The translations under genes were made by a program, and so were the position numbers. Positions 59,506 to 64,000 of a DNA stretch of 64,000 nucleotides are shown piece after piece. The stretch comes from Galeruca laticollis. Taxonomy: Eukaryota > Arthropoda > Insecta > Coleoptera > Chrysomelidae. Position 1 is the stretch's first letter. Every line of letters starts with the position of its first letter. The notes beneath the pieces were generated by a model. The model was not told the DNA's origin. It was given only the letters and a program-made list of their open reading frames with translations, and searched no databases. The stretch spans positions 52,787,813-52,851,812 of the forward strand of contig OY998176.1 of assembly GCA_963921935.1 (NCBI GenBank), in the 5' to 3' direction.

Positions 59506-61113
59506 TCATTTTTCAATTTCAGGGGTTGTTGTTAGATTACCATATGACCCTTTTCTTCTTTTTCGTCGCACTATCTCTGCGACTTTTGGCATTGGTGAAA
59601 TTTCGTCAATTGATAGGTCAAGATTTGTTCCTGGAAATATGTTTTGAGAACATGATGAAGGACCTGGTAAAACTAAAGGTTCATTGGTCTTTTCGTTAGA
59701 GACCTTGGTACATTGGAAACTTGGCACCGAGTTTGTCATGACGTTGACTTTATTTAACTGACCATCTTGCATTTGATTTTCGTCCCGATTGTCATCCTCT
59801 TCAGCGTTAGTTACTTCTGCGGCAGCAAACATCCAATCGGGGAAGATGTTGTCGTTGAATGGTGCTATGCCAGTCGCCGAAAATCCGCTTAGAGGATTGG
59901 GAATGGTTGCTGCCTTGATATATGCTGCGTTGAATAAAAAAGCTACTTGGAAATGAGATACTACACGCCCTGGGTTATTCTTAGCCAATTAGTTAGTTCT
60001 TAATTGTAGTAAGCATTAAGAGAACCAAAAAAACAAACATCCAACGGTTGTACCCTATGGGTACAATATGGGGGAAAACAAAAAAGAATTATGCCATTTC
60101 TTTAGCATATACAAGTGCATCTAAGCTTTTATGGCTTGTGTGTCCATCCAATAACAACAAGATTTCATTTTGCTTTGATGGTTTGGCATATTTCGCAAAG
60201 TGCTTCAACCATTTAGGAAATATGTCACTATTCATGTACCCATTTTTTTGGGTAAATGCCACATATCCAACAGGTGTTCCATCCATTAATGCAGCTTTCA
60301 TGTTTTTTTTTGGAAATATGACAGCAGGAGGGAGATATGTCCCTAAAAAAATACATAACGTATCTAGGGACTTCAAAATCATAAACTTACCTGCTGCGTT
60401 CATACAACAAACGGTCGTTAGTCGCTGACCTCGTTCAGCACTACTTAAAACGCCTACTTGTTTTCTGCCTTTGGTGGCTAAAACTTTTGTATTCTTCGAA
60501 GAAACGGTGGTAATACCCGATTCATCCATATTCCAAATATCATTCGGCAGGAATTTATGTTCATCCAATACTCCAGAAAGCATTTGTCAATTTGAACTTT
60601 GTTAAAAGCTCTAGCTCGAGCTGCAGAAGTAATCGCAGGTGATCGTACGGATATCGTAGGATTACGTTGCCTGAAACCATTCAGCCAGGTCGACCCAGCC
60701 ATTTTAGTTTCAGTAGAAAATCGATGAGGGATTTGTTTTACTTCCGCAATTTGAAATGCCATTTTTCGGACGTCATCCGTTGTTAGCCCAAATAACATGG
60801 ATTCCATTTTTTTGATATGTTGGACCAGTTCATTTTCTAGATTTTCATTGAATGTGCTTTTGTGACCTCCTATGTAACATTTTTTCCAGCCTTCCTCCTT
60901 AGTTGCCCTACGTCTTAAAGTCCCAAAAGGGGCATTAAACGTTTTTGACGCTAAAAGCCACCCCATACGTTTCGCCTTCACAGCTAAGATGTCTTCCTGC
61001 ATATTATTTTCATCCCATGACTCTCTATTTGACTTTCTTTTGTAGCGACCCATGTCTAAAAAAACATTGTTTCCAATCAATAATTGAGTTGCGGTTATTT
61101 TTAAATAATACAA
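59506..61113 (-). pseudogene. Pogo transposase, left copy with C-terminal region
   Basis: Same frames as the right copy (61113-60478, then 60583-60089), with the same shift near 60585. Downstream of a stop at about 60087, the minus strand reads HRVQPLDVCFFGSLNA, which holds the last catalytic Asp (QPLD), and then 59988-59506: QVAFLFNAAYIKAATIPNPL and GFSATGIAPFNDNIFPDW, the usual region after the DDE domain in this family. The shared shift in both copies means it predates the duplication. Confidence 0.82.
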
Positions 61114-62551
61114 TTTTTACTAAAACATATTTTAAACTAGGTATTTGATAACTTAGATATAATATTCAATAAATTATCTATCTGAAAGTTACAATAACAT
61201 ACCTTCAAGTCCCTTCCGTTACCCACCAAACTATCTGCTGCGTTGAATAAAAAAGCTACTTGGAAATGAGATACTACACGCCCTGGGTTATTCTTAGCCA
61301 ATTAGTTAGTTCTTAATTGTAGTAAGCATTAAGAGAACCAAAAAAACAAACATCCAACGGTTGTACCCTATGGGTACAATATGGGGGAAAACAAAAAAGA
61401 ATTATGCCATTTCTTTAGCATATACAAGTGCATCTAAGCTTTTATGGCTTGTGTGTCCATCCAATAACAACAAGATTTCATTTTGCTTTGATGGTTTGGC
61501 ATATTTCGCAAAGTGCTTCAACCATTTAGGAAATATGTCACTATTCATGTACCCATTTTTTTGGGTAAATGCCACATATCCAACAGGTGTTCCATCCATT
61601 AATGCAGCTTTCATGTTTTTTTTTGGAAATATGACAGCAGGAGGGAGATATGTCCCTAAAAAAATACATAACGTATCTAGGGACTTCAAAATCATAAACT
61701 TACCTGCTGCGTTCATACAACAAACGGTCGTTAGTCGCTGACCTCGTTCAGCACTACTTAAAACGCCTACTTGTTTTCTGCCTTTGGTGGCTAAAACTTT
61801 TGTATTCTTCGAAGAAACGGTGGTAATACCCGATTCATCCATATTCCAAATATCATTCGGCAGGAATTTATGTTCATCCAATACTCCAGAAAGCATTTGT
61901 CAATTTGAACTTTGTTAAAAGCTCTAGCTCGAGCTGCAGAAGTAATCGCAGGTGATCGTACGGATATCGTAGGATTACGTTGCCTGAAACCATTCAGCCA
62001 GGTCGACCCAGCCATTTTAGTTTCAGTAGAAAATCGATGAGGGATTTGTTTTACTTCCGCAATTTGAAATGCCATTTTTCGGACGTCATCCGTTGTTAGC
62101 CCAAATAACATGGATTCCATTTTTTTGATATGTTGGACCAGTTCATTTTCTAGATTTTCATTGAATGTGCTTTTGTGACCTCCTATGTAACATTTTTTCC
62201 AGCCTTCCTCCTTAGTTGCCCTACGTCTTAAAGTCCCAAAAGGGGCATTAAACGTTTTTGACGCTAAAAGCCACCCCATACGTTTCGCCTTCACAGCTAA
62301 GATGTCTTCCTGCATATTATTTTCATCCCATGACTCTCTATTTGACTTTCTTTTGTAGCGACCCATGTCTAAAAAAACATTGTTTCCAATCAATAATTGA
62401 GTTGCGGTTATTTTTAAATAATACAATTTTTACTAAAACATATTTTAAACTAGGTATTTGATAACTTAGATATAATATTCAATAAATTATCTATCTGAAA
62501 GTTACAATAACATACCTTCAAGTCCCTTCCGTTACCCACCAAACTATCTGC
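59923..62551. repeat. 1,313-bp direct tandem duplication inside the pogo element
   Basis: Copy 1 spans about 59923-61238 and copy 2 about 61236-62551, with the word TGC shared at the junction. The encoded frames of 164, 211, 126 and 67 codons are identical in both copies, and all stretches compared by eye have identical bases. The left copy is continuous with the transposase C-terminal region; the right copy is continuous with the 5' end of the element. Confidence 0.93.
61402..62426 (-). pseudogene. Pogo transposase, right copy (5' proximal)
   Basis: Start most likely MGRYKRKSNRESWDENNMQ at about 62366, inside a frame open from 62426. LLASKTFNAPFGTLRRRATK is the first helix-turn-helix; FSTETKMAGSTWLNGFRQRN with AITSAARARAFNKVQIDKC is the second DNA-binding domain. 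After a one-base shift near 61900 the catalytic domain reads IWNMDESGITTV (first Asp) and EILLLLDGHTSHKSLDAL (second Asp, LLDGHTSH), ending at 61402. The C-terminal part with the last Asp is cut off by the duplication border at 61236. A protein made from this copy would be truncated. Confidence 0.82.
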
Positions 62552-62889
62552 GAACGACACTTAAATTTATTTTGGGTAAACATAAATGTGACAAACGTAC
62601 TTTTCGACCACTCAAAGACAACTGACCTGCTTCCGATTAACGCAATAGTTTGTTTGAGCCGGTGGCTTTAAGGGGGCGCAACAAAAGGCGCGTAATTTAA
62701 AATGTATGTACATTAAATAGCGACTATGCCAACTCAGCAAGTATGCCATCTCGGACACAATTCCACTACGGGAATGGAGTACGACGTACTCTAATCAAAA
62801 TAAATTGATATTCGAGTAGGCGAATCAAAAGAAGAAATCGAGTCTAGTCGTACTCGGCACATCGCTACTAATCTCTTTAATATTTGCAG

Positions 62890-63097
62890 GAAGACAACGC
62901 TTCAATGCCCTATCTGTTGGGCAACATAAACTACCTTCCTCTTTACAATTTCCTGAGACGCCAAGACGAATGGTATTATTATTCTGAGAAAGTTTGGGTA
63001 CAGCATATCGACAGGATCAACGAATGCACCATATTTGCCTACCAAACTGTAGAAATCGAGGATTGTGACAGAAGAAGTCCTTTTATTTGTGAAATTG
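62890..63097 (+). CDS. bark: bark exon: second half of C-type lectin domain
   Basis: Phase 0 junction (AFCQ|EDNASMPYLLGNINYLPLY). Reading continues FLRRQDEWYYYSEKVWVQHI and ends VEIEDCDRRSPFICEIG, the two closing Cys of the lectin fold. Residues for calcium-dependent sugar binding (EPN/QPD and WND) are not visible, so sugar binding is doubtful. Donor GTAAGT at 63098, phase 1. The following exons with the transmembrane segment and cytoplasmic tail are right of the window. Confidence 0.92.
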
Positions 63098-63162
63098 GTA
63101 AGTCTATTTATTTGATTAACATGTTGAAAGCAATACGCTATAATCTATGTATCTATTAATAT

Positions 63163-63620
63163 TGTTACGAAATCGCACACTGGTGTAGTCCCTGAATCCG
63201 ACTCTGTCTAAAGATATGTATGAAAGTTGAAATTTTGGCAAAGGCGCAGGGATTTCTTCGAACTGTTTACCATTATTTTTTGTGACTAGTCTTATCTAGA
63301 GCCTTCGAGGAAGGTCGATTGTTTTTGTGAGCCGTAATCGAGAAGCTTCTAGAATAAAAGGTTCTTAATATATAAAGACTACCTACCAGCGGTAGAAGTT
63401 AGTTTATAATTTGATCTCGTGAGATAATCAGTGAAGTAAATAGTAAATTAAGTCTAAGTAAATAAACAGTAGCGAAGTGTTTATATAAATTAGTGTAGGT
63501 GAATATACTGTGTAGTTAATTAAAATTAGTGCATTTTCAAAAGAATGTAATAGGAATAAACGAATTAAAATATTTACAGACCGAAAGCGTTTTATTGACG
63601 TTTTTAAATAGTCCTTTACA
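63163..63620 (+). repeat. Candidate solo LTR
   Basis: Starts TGTTACGAAATCGC and ends CCTTTACA, so TG...CA over 458 bp. Flanks are aatat (63158-63162) and aatac (63621-63625), a 4-of-5 match. A TATA-like TATATAAAGAC lies at about 63370, and AATAAAC near 63555 could serve as polyadenylation signal. No internal retrotransposon sequence flanks it. The right border is uncertain. Confidence 0.4.
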
Positions 63621-63814
63621 AATACTCTATTTTATTTGAAACCCTGTTTTTCAGGGACGAAAATGTTAGGGAGTCATATTTTTATACAAATGACAATGAA
63701 AAATAAATAGATAAAGCTCGTAGTAAGGAGTCATGTCTTACTCCAGTCTCACACAAGGGTAGCAGGAATTGCCAGACCACCCGCCTACATGTATAAATAT
63801 TTTATTCCTAGGTA

Positions 63815-64000
63815 GGGGAATGTGGGGTAGTTTAGGACATGGGGCGCATTGGGACAGTTTGAATTTTGCGGGTTTTATTTAGATTTAAAAGTTGACAGCC
63901 CTGTCATAATCAGTAATGATCTTGTGCCTCTGGATATTAGCAGCTGTCAGAGTTCTGTTTAAAAGTACTTAAAAAACAGTAAATTTTTGTGATTTTTGCT
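63815..64000. mobile_element. One end of another pogo-like element
   Basis: After TA at 63813-63814, GGGGAATGTGGGGTAGTTTA is followed by GGACATGGGGCGCATTGGG. The start resembles the pogo ends at 27296 and 58912 (GGGAAGATGTGGGTA, AGGGAAGTGTG). The other end is outside the window. Confidence 0.45.

Larger units (their letters stand above)
58912..62766 (-). mobile_element. Pogo/Tigger-type element with internal tandem duplication
   Basis: Terminal inverted repeats: AGGGAAGTGTGCCTGAGATG at 58912 and, ending at 62766, the complement of GTGGAATTGTGTCCGAGATG; both go on GCATACTT. Each end is bordered by TA (58910-58911, 62767-62768). The minus strand codes for a transposase with psq/CENP-B type DNA-binding domains and a DDE domain. 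A 1,313-bp segment covering most of the gene is present twice in direct tandem. Confidence 0.9.
11438..63097 (+). other. bark: bark beetle / Anakonda-like gene (internal part)
   Basis: Nine exons with GT/AG borders join in frame across more than 51 kb. Intron phases in order are 2, 1, 2, 1, 0, 2, 2, 0, then 1 after the last visible exon. The product reads as a secreted or type I membrane protein: SRCR (C-terminal part only), beta-helix, CUB-like, beta-helix, then a second and a third SRCR/beta-helix/CUB-like repeat, then a C-type lectin domain. This order is the known architecture of Drosophila Bark/Anakonda, a triple-repeat protein that sits at tricellular junctions and is needed for septate-junction maturation. 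The visible part is about 2,430 codons, shorter than the fly protein because the N-terminal exons and the transmembrane/cytoplasmic end are outside the window. Exons are clearly richer in G+C than the introns. Family assignment is strong; cellular role is inferred from the fly orthologue. Confidence 0.88.

Noticed and set aside
1..64000. CRISPR array, operon, phage or bacterial defence system
   Set aside because: Spliced genes, insect-type transposons and AT-rich introns show eukaryotic nuclear DNA; no spaced identical repeats were seen.

Overview
The window is nuclear DNA of an insect. It is AT-rich and dense in transposable elements, with one host gene running through it on the + strand. 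A beetle or a similar insect with a large repeat content is plausible, but the sequence does not prove the order. The evidence for an insect is a clear orthologue of Drosophila bark beetle (bark, also called Anakonda) together with BEL/Pao, Gypsy, CsRn1-type, Jockey, Penelope, piggyBac, pogo, Tc1/mariner and Crypton elements.

Host gene: ten coding pieces can be expected in or next to the window and nine exons are visible: 11438-14074, 19459-20792, 30130-31126, 34657-35831, 37431-37642, 40136-40488, 48084-48209, 57623-57881 and 62890-63097. All have GT/AG borders and every junction keeps the reading frame. Together they give about 2,430 codons of a large extracellular protein. Its layout is three repeats of SRCR domain, parallel beta-helix, CUB-like domain and more beta-helix, followed by a C-type lectin domain. 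The signal peptide and first exons lie left of the window. The membrane segment and cytoplasmic tail lie right of it. In Drosophila this protein organises tricellular septate junctions.

Layout of the non-exonic DNA. Left of the first visible exon: a 5'-truncated BEL/Pao element (+) split by a 2.7 kb Tc1/mariner-type element with terminal repeats of about 0.67 kb, then a complete-length Gypsy element (-, 5678-10413, target duplication gtttt), then an unrecognised acidic reading frame with 30-bp repeats. Intron 1 holds a 2.8 kb non-coding foldback element. Intron 2 holds Penelope and Jockey fragments, a second BEL/Pao (-), an internally deleted pogo element and a LINE scrap. Intron 3 holds a CsRn1-like Gypsy (-). 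Intron 4 holds Tc1 and Tigger/Jerky scraps. Intron 5 holds an intron-containing DDE transposase. Intron 6 holds a piggyBac element with TTAA duplications, a Crypton-derived element, a short palindrome and a minisatellite-like block. Intron 7 holds a small two-exon THAP gene and a LINE of I/R1/LOA type. Intron 8 holds a pogo element carrying an apparently identical 1,313-bp tandem duplication. Right of the last exon are a candidate solo LTR and one end of another pogo-like element.

No complete undescribed multi-gene system is visible. The most unusual items are the foldback element, the duplicated pogo, the Crypton remnant and the THAP mini-gene. All transposon reading frames examined carry stops, frameshifts or missing catalytic parts. 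All identifications come from reading the sequence, without database searches.
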